64,000 bases of DNA from Dicaeum eximium (Eukaryota > Chordata > Aves > Passeriformes > Dicaeidae), in the NCBI GenBank assembly GCA_013396995.1, contig VWZP01003907.1:1-64000 (forward strand), read 5' to 3'. A program made the position numbers and the translations under genes. Below the pieces are notes generated by a model, which was not told the DNA's origin, made no database searches, and saw only the letters and a list, made by a program, of their open reading frames with translations. This document shows positions 43,571 to 55,273 of the stretch, piece after piece (the first letter of the stretch is position 1; every line of letters begins with the position of its first letter).

Positions 43571-46500
43571 CCGGGGCTGGCACAGCCTCTGCCCAGGGCA
43601 GGACAGATTTTCCATTCTGTCCCACATCTCCATCGATCTCTCCCGGCTCTGGGGCTGGTTTGCTGCAGGGGGATTGATCTGGAGCATGAGGATGGGCACG
43701 GGTCAGGTGGTGCCACCCCCTGCTCTGCCCCAGCCCTGCTCACGTGGACTGGGATTGTGCCCTGGTTCAGCCCAGTCTGTCACTGTGACCTCCCTGGCAA
43801 GGGACAGTCCTGTGAGCTCTGTGACAGGAGCTGGGTGATGCCTTGAGTTTTGAGCTTTTCCCAGGTTCTGTACTGCAGAACTTTCAGAACTACTGCAGAA
43901 TTCGTGTGCAGCTCTGAACTCTGGACAGAATGCTGGGCAGCTTTCTTCCCATTTTGGCCAGACCAAACAATCCTCCTGGGCCTGGGAGCGAGGCCATCAT
44001 CACAGCCTCAGGCCCAGAAGGATAAAAAAAAGTGAATCAGGAGCAGAATCGAACCAGGGGAATGTGACTTCATTACCTGAAGCTGTAATTGGACAATTAA
44101 CCCCTGATATGCAAATAGACCAAACTTATATTTGCCCCAAAAGCTCGTGGCTGTCACCCACCTTGGGCAGGCGTTAATCCTGGCAGGTTTGTGGGGACAC
44201 AGCACCCCAGGAGCTGCTGCTGCTCTGGCCTGGGACATGCTGAGGCTTTTCCCATTTCCCTGTGACTCCAACAAACGCTTCCCTGCCTGCTGGAACTGAT
44301 GTGCTGCAGGAATTGGTATCAATTCTGACAATTCCCCATCCTCAGTGGGAGTGAAGAGCCTTCAGCCCAAACATCCTGTTGTGATGTCTGCTGGGCACTC
44401 CGAGGGGCTCCTTTCAGGAGGTTGTCCCAAAATGGGATTTGTTTTCTCAACATCGCAATCATCTGAAAAATTTTGACAGCCTGGAGATTGTTGTGGTGGG
44501 TTTTAGAAATTTTTTCACTCCCTTCATGCACAAAAATGTGAAAGATTTAATTGCTGCCTTTCTAAAGAAAGGGAAAATCAGCCTCCCCCACCTCCTTCCC
44601 CTCCCACCTGAAGGCAACTGCATCAAACAACATTTCTTACTCAAAATTTGTTTGCTGTTCTCTAATGATGTTTTCCTCCCCTTGTCTCACACAGTTTATG
44701 TGAACAAATTAATCTCTGGAGCTCCCAAGATGCCAAAAAAAGAGAGAAATGTTTGACAGCTGGGAAGCCAAGAGATTAAGAGATTTTGGTACCTAAAGGC
44801 AGGTAAGGATGGGATGTTGTTTATAAGGCACCAAGGTCACAAAGATTGCATCTTCAGGCACCAAAATAACTCTGAGATCTGCCTGTGACTTGCACAAAAA
44901 TCCACAATCAGGCTGAAAGCAGATATTTCAAAAAATCTTCAGAGGTGGAACCACATCTGCTGGTGGCTGCTGCATAAAATATTTCCCCCATGGAGCTGGA
45001 GTCAGGAGAGCAAGGAGCAGAGCCTGGCATGGCTGGAGTCTCTTCCACAGGGCTTCAGTCCCCCACGGACTCGTCAGAGGCGTTTGATGACACTGATAAA
45101 TATTTGCAATACAAAATCACAGCTTGAACCCTTCACCAGCTCCATCAGCTGAGCTCAAACCCATCCCATGTTTAGGAAAATCTCCTCTGAGTCACATTTT
45201 GGAGGCCTCAGCCTGCGTGATCCACACCAGGTCGTGCCTTCAGGCCCCTGCCTGCCCCTGTGGCTCTGTTTGTTCCCCTTTATCTGCAGAAGGGGTGCAG
45301 GATCCCCACGGAAAAGAAGCCACAGAAAGAATAATTGAAATTATAAAGAATTCAGCTGGAGAAATCCACCTCCCCCATGGCAGCATCCCTGCAGCAGGAG
45401 CGGCCAGAGGAAGGTTTGGAATCCAGATGGTGTTGAGATTCTGAGTGGGGATTTCAGGGACCAGAGAGGACTTCCCCAGGTCACACCTTCTGGCTGTAAA
45501 TGAGGATTTCCCTCTTTCAAGGGTCTCATTTCAATGTGTCTCACTTCCCTCTTTTTGTTCCTGGATGAGAAATTTTCATTGGAGGCCACTGCTGGAAAAC
45601 CCAGCAGACTGGGGACTTGCACAAATGTCATTTATTTCCCTTTATGCAGAAAACAACAGAAGTGCTCTGGGGAGCTGGGTCCCATTACTCAGCTCTCTGC
45701 GTGGCGTTGGACTTGATTTAAGTGGCAGAACCCTTAATTAGGGCTCTAAACAGGCCCCTGATGGAGCAGCTGGGGGAGAAACATTTGTCTGATCAAAGCA
45801 AACAGAATTGGATTCCTTTCCCTGAGGGAGCAGGGAGGGAAAGGGGCATGACAGAGTGAAGAAAACGAGTCCAGCAGGACACAGCTGGATTTTTCCTCTG
45901 GTGACCTCTCTGTCTTGGAAAACATCTGCCTTGGAAGCTCCAGATGCAGAGGAGCAACTGCAAGGGGGGTCTGGAGAAGAAATGGAAAAGCTGCATCCAA
46001 CCTGGGCTCCTGATCCCCACAAAAGCAAAAAAAAAAAGGGTTTTTTCAAGGTTTTTTCAGAGACAAGAAGCTGTGAAAGAACTCAGATGGAAATATTAGG
46101 AATAACATTATCCTGGTCATCCACAGAGGCCAAACTCTGCAATGTTCAAAGCTTCTGCTTGAAAAGGCTTTTTGAAAATGGATATTTTAATAGAACCTGT
46201 GAAGCTTTAGCATTGACTGTGCATAATAAAACGCTGCAGAGGGTCTGCAGCTCCCTTGCAGGGAGCAATCCATGGGAAGCAAGCAGAAGAAAAACTCTCA
46301 CTTGCTGCAGCACTGAGGAGAGCAACAGGCAGGGCATGGAAGGCTCTGGATGCTGAACCCCTCCACGTGGGATGGAGACGAGGTTGGTGGGAAAAAATTC
46401 ATTTTCTGTGGAAATTTTGGGCTGGGCCCAGCCCCAGAGACTGGGGCAGGGAAAATCACCAGCTGAGGGCAATGGGGAGCCCCCATTGGAATAAATCCAT

Positions 46501-47126
46501 TTATTGATGTGATTTCCAGGAGGTATCATGGTGACCATGCCCCAAAATCAGTGTCCTCTGCTCCTGATGGAATTTTATTCCCCGGTGGAACCAATGTAGG
46601 CTGTAGGAATCCCTCTGTTTGTGCTTCAGCTGTGGGATATGGGAAGGGATAATCCCAGGGCTGAAGGCATCCCAATGTCTGGCTCTAGAGCTGCTGCCTC
46701 TCCTGCAAATTTGGGTTTTTTAGCCCCAAAGAGCCTTTGAGACACCGGGGATGGGAGAAACAGAGGATTGGATGTACCTTGGTGGTGTCAGCAATGGCAG
46801 GAGGAGCTGGGAGCACTGGGCACTGCCAGAGCTGTGGAATTGGTGAGAAAAGGGCTGGTTGTGCTCCTGAGAGTTTGGTGTGAGCTGGTTGTGGGCAGGG
46901 CAGGCTGAGGGGAGCAGGAGTGGGAGTGAGAGCTCCAGGTAACCACGTCAACAGCCCTGTTTGCCTTCCAAGAGCCTGCACACAGCAAATTAAAATCAAA
47001 TATTGGTTCTGCAGCAGGGGCTCCTAAGGGGAGAGGGGTTTTTTTGTGTGATAAATAGCTGGGTTTGTGTGGGCATTCAGCTCAGGCTCCACACAAACAA
47101 ACCCAAACTCAATATTTGCCCATCTG
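43571..47126. other. Unique sequence; AT-rich block at 44030-44180
   Basis: Positions 44030-44180 contain ACTTCATTACCTGAAGC, TGTAATTGGACAATTAACCC and a perfect octamer ATGCAAAT at 44109-44116, in non-repetitive sequence. It may be regulatory. A plus-strand frame at 44439-44756 has a varied composition but matches no family that I recognise. The rest is unremarkable. Confidence 0.3.
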
Positions 47127-47350
47127 GGGTGGGTTGACCCTGGCAGGGGGAGAGCTCTCCCCATTTGCTGTCATGGGCAAAACAGGCTCCACTTGGGGAA
47201 AATTAATTTAATTATTGACCAATCCCATCAGAGGAAATAAAACCTCATCCTAAAACTCCTTCCCTCCCTTCCAGGCTCACTTTCACTCCCATTTTTCTGA
47301 ACCTCCTGTCCCCCAGCAGTCTGTGGGGACAGAAAATGGGGTTGGGCTCA
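47127..47350 (+). mobile_element. Second interspersed repeat family, longer copy
   Basis: The stretch runs from GGGTGGGTTGACCCTGGCAG through GTCATGGGCAAAACAGGCTC, ACTTGGGGAAAATTAATTTA, AGGAAATAAAACCTCATCCT and ACTTTCACTCCCATTTTTCT to TGTCCCCCAGCAGTCTGTGG. Its right half recurs diverged at 49720-49820. I recall sequence of this type, 'gggttgaccctggc ... gggcaaaacag ... ttggggaaaattaattta', as a widespread bird repeat, probably LTR-derived. The family name and exact ends are not established here. Confidence 0.6.
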
Positions 47351-48824
47351 GTTTTTCCCACTTTGCTTCTTTAAGAATCCCTGTTTTCCTTTTCTCTACA
47401 TGAAAAAAAAACCACACACACACACAAAAAAAACCACACACCAAAAAAAACCAAACCAACAAATACCCAGAGAAATGGAAGGTCTGCAAAGAAACGGGCT
47501 GGAATTTAAGGACAAGATTCCTGGAAAGGGAATCTGCTGCCCTAAAAGTGAGTTCCTACTTTTCGTGAGGCTCCCTCCTGCCAGTCCTGATCCCCCCCAC
47601 ACAAGGACACACAAACTCCTTTTTCAGCTGCCTTTGGAACACAAACAGCGCCAATTAGCCAAGGTTTTGCGGGGAAAACAGAAAGTCAAAATATTCCTGC
47701 AGATCCACATATGGCCAGATCCTCGCTTGGTGTCAACGTTTGCAGCTCTGCTGATTTTCTTGGAGCTGGGCCACGCTTTTCCTCCTGCTCTGGCTCAGTG
47801 GAGCTGAGCCCGTTTTGGCTTTTCTAAGATATAGATCTGGGCCATTGTTACAAATGGCTTAAAAAACCTGGAGTGGGGATGTTATTGTGGTAAAAATGGA
47901 GCATCCCCCATTGCCACAAACCCCGTGGGGCAGAGGGAGCGGGGCCTGCTCTGCCTCTGCCTGCCCACGATGATTTGGGGACAATTAATGCTCATTTTCA
48001 GATTGCATTTAGCATATGCCTGAAAGTTGCCCTCTTGCCTCCAGCCAGAAAATCGCAGTTGGCAGCTCTGGCTCCTGGCAGGGCTGGGTTCAGAGTGGGC
48101 TCCCTGTGCAGATCCAAATGGGAGGCCTGGAACGCGAGTCCTGCCCAAATATTTGGTGTTTAATCTCAACAGAGGTCAGGGAAGTGTGCAGGGAGGAAAT
48201 TCTGCTCCATATTTACCGGGAAATGAGAAATCGCCCTCAAAATCTTGCCATGACTGGATAAAAATCGGAGTTTAACGGAAGATTAAATCCATGGAAGCTG
48301 AGATTTGAATGCAGCAAACTTTAAAATCCCCCTGGTCAATTAAAATAAAAAATAAAACATCTCTCCTTGAAAAGAACTCTCTCCAGGCAGCACAATTGAC
48401 ACAGAGCTCGTGCTGGACCATGAAGTGGAAGTTTTCCTGCCTGGTTTGTCAATTGGAGGAATAAATGGAGTTGAACACTAACAGAACTCTCCAAAGGGCA
48501 TTTTAAAACCAGGAGGGGAGGGGAAATGGAACAGAAACCACAGACAGGAGGATAAACAGGAGAAATGCCAGGGAAGCTTGGGCAGCCACACGGTGAGAGG
48601 GGATCCTTGGGAAAAAAAAACAAATAAACCAACAAATATTTAAAATGAGAATGCTGGTGACCTGTTTCTAGAAATTTCTCCATGAGAAAATTCATATTCT
48701 CTCATGAGCTGAGTGGGCCCCTTGTGCTTTCCTGGAACCACAAATTCAAGGGGAATTAAAAGTCCTGGATGGTGAATTTTGCTCTCTCTCAGGAGGTCCC
48801 TTGGATGTGTGATGGCTTTCAAAT
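47351..48824. other. Unique sequence with a CA/A-rich simple tract
   Basis: A purine and C-rich low-complexity tract of A runs and CACACA lies at 47402-47460. Nothing else is recognised. Confidence 0.4.
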
Positions 48825-48955
48825 TTTGAAATAAATGTGCCCTTTGGAAATCAAAAATTACTGTCTGTCTGTAGAATTAATAATGAGATATGTCTCATAA
48901 TTAATCAACTTTTTAATTTCGTCCTTGTGCAGAGGCGCAATCTGGAAACTGCTTG
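48825..48955. other. AT-rich block that may be regulatory, with a near-perfect palindrome
   Basis: The block has little low-complexity sequence and contains an imperfect palindrome at 48876-48905. It also contains ATCAACTTTTTAATTTCGTC and GCAGAGGCGCAATCTGG. Palindromic ATTA-type sites suit dimeric homeodomain binding. Function is not shown. Confidence 0.3.
48876..48905. promoter_or_regulatory. 30-base palindrome with ATTAAT ends
   Basis: The arms ATTAATAATGAGA and TCTCATAATTAAT are inverted copies with one mismatch, separated by TATG. The 13-base arms are unusual for random unique sequence and could be a dimeric binding site or a small hairpin. Confidence 0.45.
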
Positions 48956-49719
48956 GGGAAAATCAGAGTTGCATGAGGGAGACAAGGAGTAAATCAGGAA
49001 ATCCATGTGGATTCCTGAGTGCAGGGAATCCAGGCATAACTTCTGTCAGTGCATGAATGCACCGTTTGTAACGGGAAATAAAACCCCTTGGAAAAAAAAA
49101 AAAAAAAAAAAAAAAAAAGAATATACGAAGCATTGAAAACTCAGGTTTTTGTCAAGTCCCACTCTGCCATTATTTGGAAAGCCCAAAATGAGGTTGTACA
49201 CAATGTGTGGTTTATTAGGACAACTTTTTCCTGACAGTGCAGTTTGGAAAGGGGAAAAATAATGTGGGAATGAGCTTGGAGAGGGAAAAACGAGACAAAC
49301 ACCCTTTTCTCCTCACCCCTCTGCTGAACAGGGCAATGCAACTCCTCTTTTTACCCCAAACCTGGCCCTGCACATTCCAATTTTGGGACTGCAAATCTGA
49401 TAAAAGTCTGTGCTATAATTTCATGACCCAGGTAGGGCAGAAAATTGAGTTATTTTTGCTCTAAAAGCCTCTGCCCAACTCTTTGTGTGGGCACAGGCAC
49501 GAGAGAGGCTCTGCCTGCAGCTCTGCATATGCAGATTTATTATTATTAATTATTTATGGGTCACCAGGAGTGTACACACAAAAACAGGCTGGCACCTCCT
49601 GTGAGTTGTTCCCCATCCGAGCAGGAAATGCAGAAATCCAGCATTTTCGGGACAAATGTGCTGATCCAATAGCAATAACTTGTTTTCCCCTTGAAATTGG
49701 GAGCAGCTTTCAGGAGGGA
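48956..49719. other. Unique sequence around a poly(A) tract
   Basis: Contains the AATAAA plus poly(A) arrangement listed separately and a perfect 12-base palindrome CTGCATATGCAG at 49523-49534. Nothing else is recognised. Confidence 0.35.
49076..49119 (+). repeat. AATAAA followed by a 28-base poly(A) tract
   Basis: GGGAAATAAAACCCCTTGG is followed directly by about 28 A residues. The distance from AATAAA to the A tract is what one sees at the 3' end of a polyadenylated transcript, so this could be the tail of a retroposed mRNA. I found no target-site duplication and no recognisable gene upstream. Poly(A) retroposition is uncommon in birds because CR1 does not use poly(A). A chance A-rich microsatellite is as likely. 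Confidence 0.4.
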
Positions 49720-49820
49720 GGGTTATGATGAAAGTAAAACATCCTAAAACACTTTCCCTCCCTTCCAGCCTCAGCTTTACTCCCATTTTCCTGAAGCTCC
49801 TCTCCCCCAGCAGCCTGGGA
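49720..49820 (+). mobile_element. Second interspersed repeat family, partial copy
   Basis: From GGGTTATGATGAAAGTAAAA through CATCCTAAAACACTTTCCCT, CCCTTCCAGCCTCAGCTTTA, CTCCCATTTTCCTGAAGCTC to CTCTCCCCCAGCAGCCTGG. It aligns with 47233-47325, the right half of the longer copy. The left half with GGGTTGACCCTGGC is absent. Confidence 0.65.
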
Positions 49821-49848
49821 TTCACCACCAGTGATGCCCCAGTCCCAA

Positions 49849-49893
49849 ACTGGGATGCTCCCAGTCCCAAACTGGGATGCTCCCAGCGCTGTG
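49849..49893 (+). repeat. 22-bp direct duplication
   Basis: AGTCCCAAACTGGGATGCTC plus CC occurs twice in tandem. Each unit holds a small inverted repeat (CCCAGT ... ACTGGG with the preceding bases). Confidence 0.85.
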
Positions 49894-50150
49894 GCCATGA
49901 CCAAGTCCCCAAAACTCCTGGGTGGTGACGCTGGTGCTGCTGTGGTGTCCCCAGCTCTGCTCCCCGGGGTCACAAAGGCGTCACAAGAGTGGCCTTCACC
50001 ACTGATGCTGCTCAGTTCCGTGCCCCTGTTCTACCCTCAGGCTGGAAATAAATATTTTTCCGTGCCTGGCGAGGCTAAACATAGCATTGTGCTCCATTCC
50101 CAGCTGATTCCATCTGCATTTCCCCTTCAGCTCTGCTCTTTCATCCAGCT
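49894..50150. other. Unique sequence, no gene recognised
   Basis: Ordinary sequence before the pyrimidine microsatellite. Confidence 0.3.
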
Positions 50151-50362
50151 CCTTCCTTCCTTCCTTCCTTCCTTCCTTCCTTCCTTCCTTCNNNNNNNNN
50201 NNNNNNNNNNNNNNNNNNNNNNNNNNNNNNNNNNNNNNNNNNNNNNNNNNNNNNNNNNNNNNNNCTCTTCTCTTCTCTTCTCTTCTCTTCTCTTCTCTTC
50301 TCTTCTCTTCTCTTCTCTTCTCTTCTCTTCTCTTCTCTTCTCTTCTCTTCTCTTCTCTTCTC
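50151..50362 (+). repeat. (TTCC)n and (CTCTT)n pyrimidine microsatellite with assembly gap
   Basis: TTCC tetranucleotides run from 50151 to 50191. There are 73 Ns at 50192-50264, then CTCTT pentanucleotides from 50265 to about 50362. The gap hides the change from the 4-base to the 5-base unit. All-pyrimidine strands can form triplex DNA and are hard to sequence, which explains the gap. The true length is unknown. Confidence 0.97.
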
Positions 50363-53300
50363 TCCCTTTCCCTAACACCCATAGAGAGCCCAGCCCTCAT
50401 TAGGAGATTTTCAATTAGCTAAGATCAGCTCTGCGAGCTCATCACCTGCTGCAGGAGCAGCCAGCTGAGGGCCAGCCCCTCTCAGCGAGTGAATTGAGGC
50501 AAATGTCCCTGTGTGTGTCCCCAGGGTGCCATCCAGGCCGTGGCCAGGTGTCCCCGTGCCACCCCAGAGCTGCCCAGCTGGGCCCTGTCCCTGCCCCACC
50601 CCGCTGCTTTGTTCTCCTGGAAGCACATTTTATTTATGGAGGCTGTTAAAAGGTATTGAATCCCTGCAGGGGCTCAGCCCCAGCTCCAGGAGAGGGGCAG
50701 AGGAGGAATTTCCATCTGCTACCAGTGGATACAGGAGAGGCCAAAAGAGGGCTGCCTTTGAAACCTTTGTGAGGCTGGGGCTCGGTTTTACAAAATAAAA
50801 GCCGAGGCTGGGTCGGTTCCAGGGCAGCACAGGAGTGAGGGGAGGTTACAGCAGCATTTATGCTTTTGACCTGCATTTACATTTTAACACCTCTCACCCT
50901 CTGCAGAATTCATCAGAGCCGTGGCTGGAAGGGGAATCAGGAACCTCCCCAGGAATAACAAACCAGCGGAGTGGGAAAGGCAGAGCACGAAACGCAGGAG
51001 CACTGCCGAGGCTCCCTGCCCCAGGATGGAGCTCAAACCTCTGGGGCCACCCTTTTATTCCCCAGGCTGGACCCTGGGGTGGTGCAAGGGGAAGGGGCTG
51101 GAGCATTCCCCGTGCCAGGAGAGGCTGAGCCTGCGAGGAGGAGCTCGGGGGGTGCTGAGCGAGGGTTTATTGAGGGTTTATTGCTGTTCCCAGCGTGGGA
51201 TTTCCTCCAGCCTCCGTTCACCCCCACACCAGGCTGCTTGCACACATTCTGACAAAACATTTCAGAGTTTTCCGTGGATGCTGAGAGGCTCAGCAGGTCT
51301 GAGCCCTCCTCTCCACCTGCTCATGACTTGGGCATTTCCATCCCTCCTCAGCTCTGTTTGCAGGCAGGAGCCACTGGGACTCCAAGGCCTTTAAATCACA
51401 TTTTAACCGGTTTAAATTGCCCAAGGCCAGCCTCCTTCCAGCGGCTCCCTCCAGTGGCTGGCTCCGGAGCTGTTTTCCTGCTAAACCCGTCGTTTTTGGG
51501 AGCCCTGTGTTTGTGACCGTGTGATAAACACAAAATCCAGGCACACCTGGGCACTGGACATTCCCGAGGTGCAGCTTGCCAGGAAACAAAATCCCCGAGG
51601 ATGTGAGCTCGGGAAGCAGCAGCGAGTTGAGTCATTTAATTGAGCCTCTGGAGGCTGAAATGTGAAAAGGAGAAGTGTTGCAAGACAAGAGGATTTCTCA
51701 CCAGAAAGCTGAGATGGAAATATTAATGGAAAATATTAATGGGAAACAATAATGGTGCTTCAACAAGTTGCCACTATCAACCCACCTAAAATTCTTTGTC
51801 AGCCTGGATTAAAGTCCTTAAAAACAAATGAAAGCTGAATGCAAAGGGGGTGAAACAGCCCTGGTTTTGCTCTGGGAGATTCCCATCTTTTCCCAGCTGC
51901 AGTTTGGTGTGATGGAGGTGATTCCTGAGCTGGAAAACAAAGGTCCCTGCTGGAACATTCCAGTTGGAAGAAGGATGCCCTGATCCCCTGGGCTGGTCCT
52001 GAGGCACGGGCACAGGAATTGCCAGTGTTGATTCATTTAGCTCAGGCCCAGGCAGCTCAAAATCAATCATGTCAAAAATCCATCACCGGCACTCAGCGAG
52101 TTTTTTAAAAGGGAATGAGAGGTGCAGGCTGCAGGAATAAATCACGGCAGGACAGGGGCTTGCTTGGAAACAAACCCATCATTTGCTCTGAAAGCATAAA
52201 TATGTTGTTTGCTCCGAACATTTCCGCAATATTTAACAGACAGCTTGGCAAGGAGACAAGGCTTGGCTTGGAAAAGCTGTGTCTTGTGCTCAAAACAAAT
52301 AGGATTGAGGATCAGAGCCCGCCCTTTTCCAGACCTACAACTCCCTCTTAGTGGTTTGAATGACACCGTTGCCATGGGCAGGGCTTGAAATGGGGAAAAA
52401 GAGGATTTTCCCCTGCAGCACGGAGTGGAAATGTTGTTTATATAAAGATGTCAGCCTGAGCCCCAAATCCCGTGGCCCAGGGGTGCATCCCCACGTGTCT
52501 CAGCCCAGGATCAGCTTGCAGGGCAGTGGGAATCGCCTCTCCTTGGCACAGGAGCTGCCAGGAACGGAGCCCAGGTGTGATTAGCGGGGAGCGCATTCCC
52601 AAGGTGACAAAGGCAGTGGGAGCAGGAGCCTCCAGCCCCACGGAGTCAGGATAAATCATCCCAGCTCTGCTGACAGCTCTGCAGCTCATCCAGCCTGCCC
52701 CAGCTGGAATTCACCCACAAAGCTGAACACAAAAAAAGTCATGGAGTCTGCAGGCAGGGCTGCAGTGAGAAGGGTCAGGCTGAGGCAGAAGGGTTAAAAG
52801 TGAAGGGTGAGAGCTGAGGCAGGGCTTGTAGGGATGCTCTCACTTCTTCCACCAGTGCTTGATACTCAGATTTGCTTTTATTCGGGGTGTTTGAAGGAGG
52901 AAGAGAAAGAAGAACAAACCCTGAAAGAGCAAAAGCTTCTTCCAAGAGTTAAACTTGCAGAGCAGCGCTCCCCAGGGAGCTGTGCCCGGCTCAGCCGTGC
53001 CAGCTGGAGATTTCCCATGGATTCAGGGAAATCAGGGGCTCTGGGAAGGAGCATTTCCCACCTCAGCGTCCCTGCAAGCCCAGCGAGAGGAGCTCCAAGG
53101 CTCCCAATTTCACAGGTGGCTGAGGTGGGGACTGCCCTGCCACAGCAGCCCTGCCAGACTCGTGCTTCCCTCTGCACCCAGTCCAATTTCAGGGAAAACC
53201 TGGGAATAAACAGCACCTGCCATGGCATGAGGCAGATTCTGTCTTCTACCTCACGCCCCACTCACCTCCGTTCTCACTTTGTGGTTCTAGGGGATGTTTC

Positions 53301-54870
53301 CTTTGCCTCTTTGCTGCTGCCAAGTTTCTGTTTTTAAGCAGCTCTCCAATTCATCAATGAAAAATGAATCACGGAGCTGAGTCAGCCCAGAGCTCGGCAG
53401 CTGATTTCAGGATCAGGCAGGAGCCAAAGTGCCTGCAAGGAAACACGAATCCCGTGTTTCCCGTGGGAGCAGCCTGGATCCAGATCTCACTGGTGATGTT
53501 GGACATTTCTTGGAGCTCAGGGAGCAGATCCCATCCCGAGGGAACACGGCCCTCACACCTGAGGACAGGCAAAGACTTGTAGGATTTGTGGGAAGTTTCC
53601 CAGTTCCCGATTTGCAGCCAGGAGTTGGGTCCTGGCTTTGTTTAGCAGCAATTGCTGGTGAATCACATGGAGCTCCTGGCTGGGAGGATGAGCTGGCACG
53701 GATCCCTCGGGGGATAAAGAGGGGTTTTGTTGTGTGTGAGTGGCTCCTGGTTTCACTGAGCTCTCCAGCCAGCCCAGCGGGAGCAAATGGCCAAGCAATT
53801 CCGATCCCAGCTGCATTCTTTCCAAAGCTGGGCTCAGGAAAGGGAGGACAGGTGCTTGTGACAGATGCTCAGGGGTTAAAAACCCTCCAGTGCAGAGGAT
53901 GTCGAGGGGACCACCACGATCCTCACTCGGGATCTCCCTCAGCGTGTTCAGGTATCCTGAATTCTGCCTTGGCTCTGTGTTTGAGAATTATTCAGAGCAT
54001 TTCTCTCCCACTTTTGCACAGGAAATCAGAAGCACTGAGCTAAACCTGCAGCCTTGGTTATCCCAATATACAAACCACGAGCTGTGAACCACCAGGCTCA
54101 AACCTTTCTCCAGAAACTCTGAATTCCTCTGCTCCATCCCCGGGGTTGTCACTCATGATGAAGTGACCAATATGAGCCAGGAGCTGAGCAGACAGCAGGG
54201 CATGGATGGCATTCCCAGATGGAGCAAAAGCTGAGTGATGAGCAGGGAATGTTCTGACTGGGGCTGCTCAAGCTGCAGAGTTCAGCCCAGATATTAAAAA
54301 GGAACCTGTTGGATGCTTGAGGCCACGAAAGAGATATCAAGGAGATGCTCTGAACACGGTGCCTCATTTATCAAAGGGACAAAAGCACAGGTTACCCTGT
54401 CAGGGAGCTCTCCCCTGGGCCCAGGGAACAGGAGCTGCGTTAATATTCCGGACATGGAGCAGGGAAGGCACCAACTCTGCAGCCTGGGTGCAAAAAAAGA
54501 GCCCCAGGAGCTGTGGGAGCTGAGCCAGCCCTGCCCCTCTCCTGGCTGTGGGTTTCCCTCTCCATCTGTGGAGCAGGAGGGAGTTGGATTGAGCGTCCTG
54601 GTGATCATCCAGCAAGGCAGGTGTTGGATTTTCACAGGAAGCAAAAGGAGGAGGGAGCAGCGATGCTGCTGAGGAGAGCTCAGAGCTGTGGGTTCTGGCA
54701 GGTGGGAGGGGTGGCAGAAGGAGGGAGCTCAGGTTTTCACAGCTTGTGGATCTACTGAGGGCTTCCTTCCATATCCAAAGAGCCCAGACAGCAGCTGGGG
54801 AAGGCAACAAACACTGAACAAAACGGGGACCCTGCACCTTCCCTCCATTCATTAAACTCTCACCCTCGGG
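50363..54870. other. Unique sequence, no gene recognised
   Basis: GC-moderate sequence with many short frames and no family features. No mobile element or RNA gene is recognised between the microsatellite and the LTR-like copy. Confidence 0.3.
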
Positions 54871-55273
54871 GTTGTTTGTTGCTGATAAATGAAATTGGGT
54901 GTTGAAAGATGAAAGAAACAATGGGGAAAACCCTAAAATTCCATGAGAATTAAAGATTAAAAAGGAGGGATATACATTAGAGGGGAATCTCAGGTATCAG
55001 TCTGAACCTCTCAAGTACCTCAGCCAACAGGGAAAGAGAGAGGGAAATGTGGCTGGGAAATTGGGATAAAAAGGAGGAAATTGGGATAAAAAGGAGGAAA
55101 TTGGGATAAAAAGGAGGAAATTGGCATAAAAAGGAGGCTGCGCCCTCCAAAAATGGGAGAGACCCCAGGGGAATGGCCCATGGCCTCTCCCTTGATTGGA
55201 ATAAAGTTCCAGCACTCCTCTGTCTCCTTTTTGGACATAAACCTCTGATGTTTGTGGATTAATTTTCCTGGCA
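54871..55273 (+). mobile_element. LTR-like interspersed repeat, copy 3
   Basis: In the plus orientation this copy runs from TGATAAATGAAATTGGGTGT and AATTCCATGAGAATTAAAG, past CTGAACCTCTCAAGTACCTC, four TATA-like 20-mers and TTGATTGGAATAAAGTTCC, to TTGTGGATTAATTTTCCTGG and CA. It aligns with the reverse complement of 16504-16880. The AATAAA lies roughly 80 bases before the end, as expected for an LTR polyadenylation site. The 5' part beyond 54871 that copies 1 and 2 share is missing or diverged. No internal retroviral sequence adjoins it. Confidence 0.7.
55057..55137 (+). promoter_or_regulatory. Quadruplicated TATA-like 20-mer inside LTR copy 3
   Basis: Four 20-base units of GAAATTGGGATAAAAAGGAG type in tandem, the last reading TTGGCATAAAAAGG. 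The sister copy has three. If the GGATAAAAAGG cores act as TATA boxes, this LTR has an amplified core promoter. Confidence 0.65.

Noticed and set aside
44040..44060. tRNA-like T-loop (AATCGAACC near 44047)
   Set aside because: No acceptor stem, D-loop or anticodon arm could be placed around it.
44439..44756. 105-residue plus-strand frame with mixed composition
   Set aside because: No motif, no splice or start context that supports it, and no match that I recognise.
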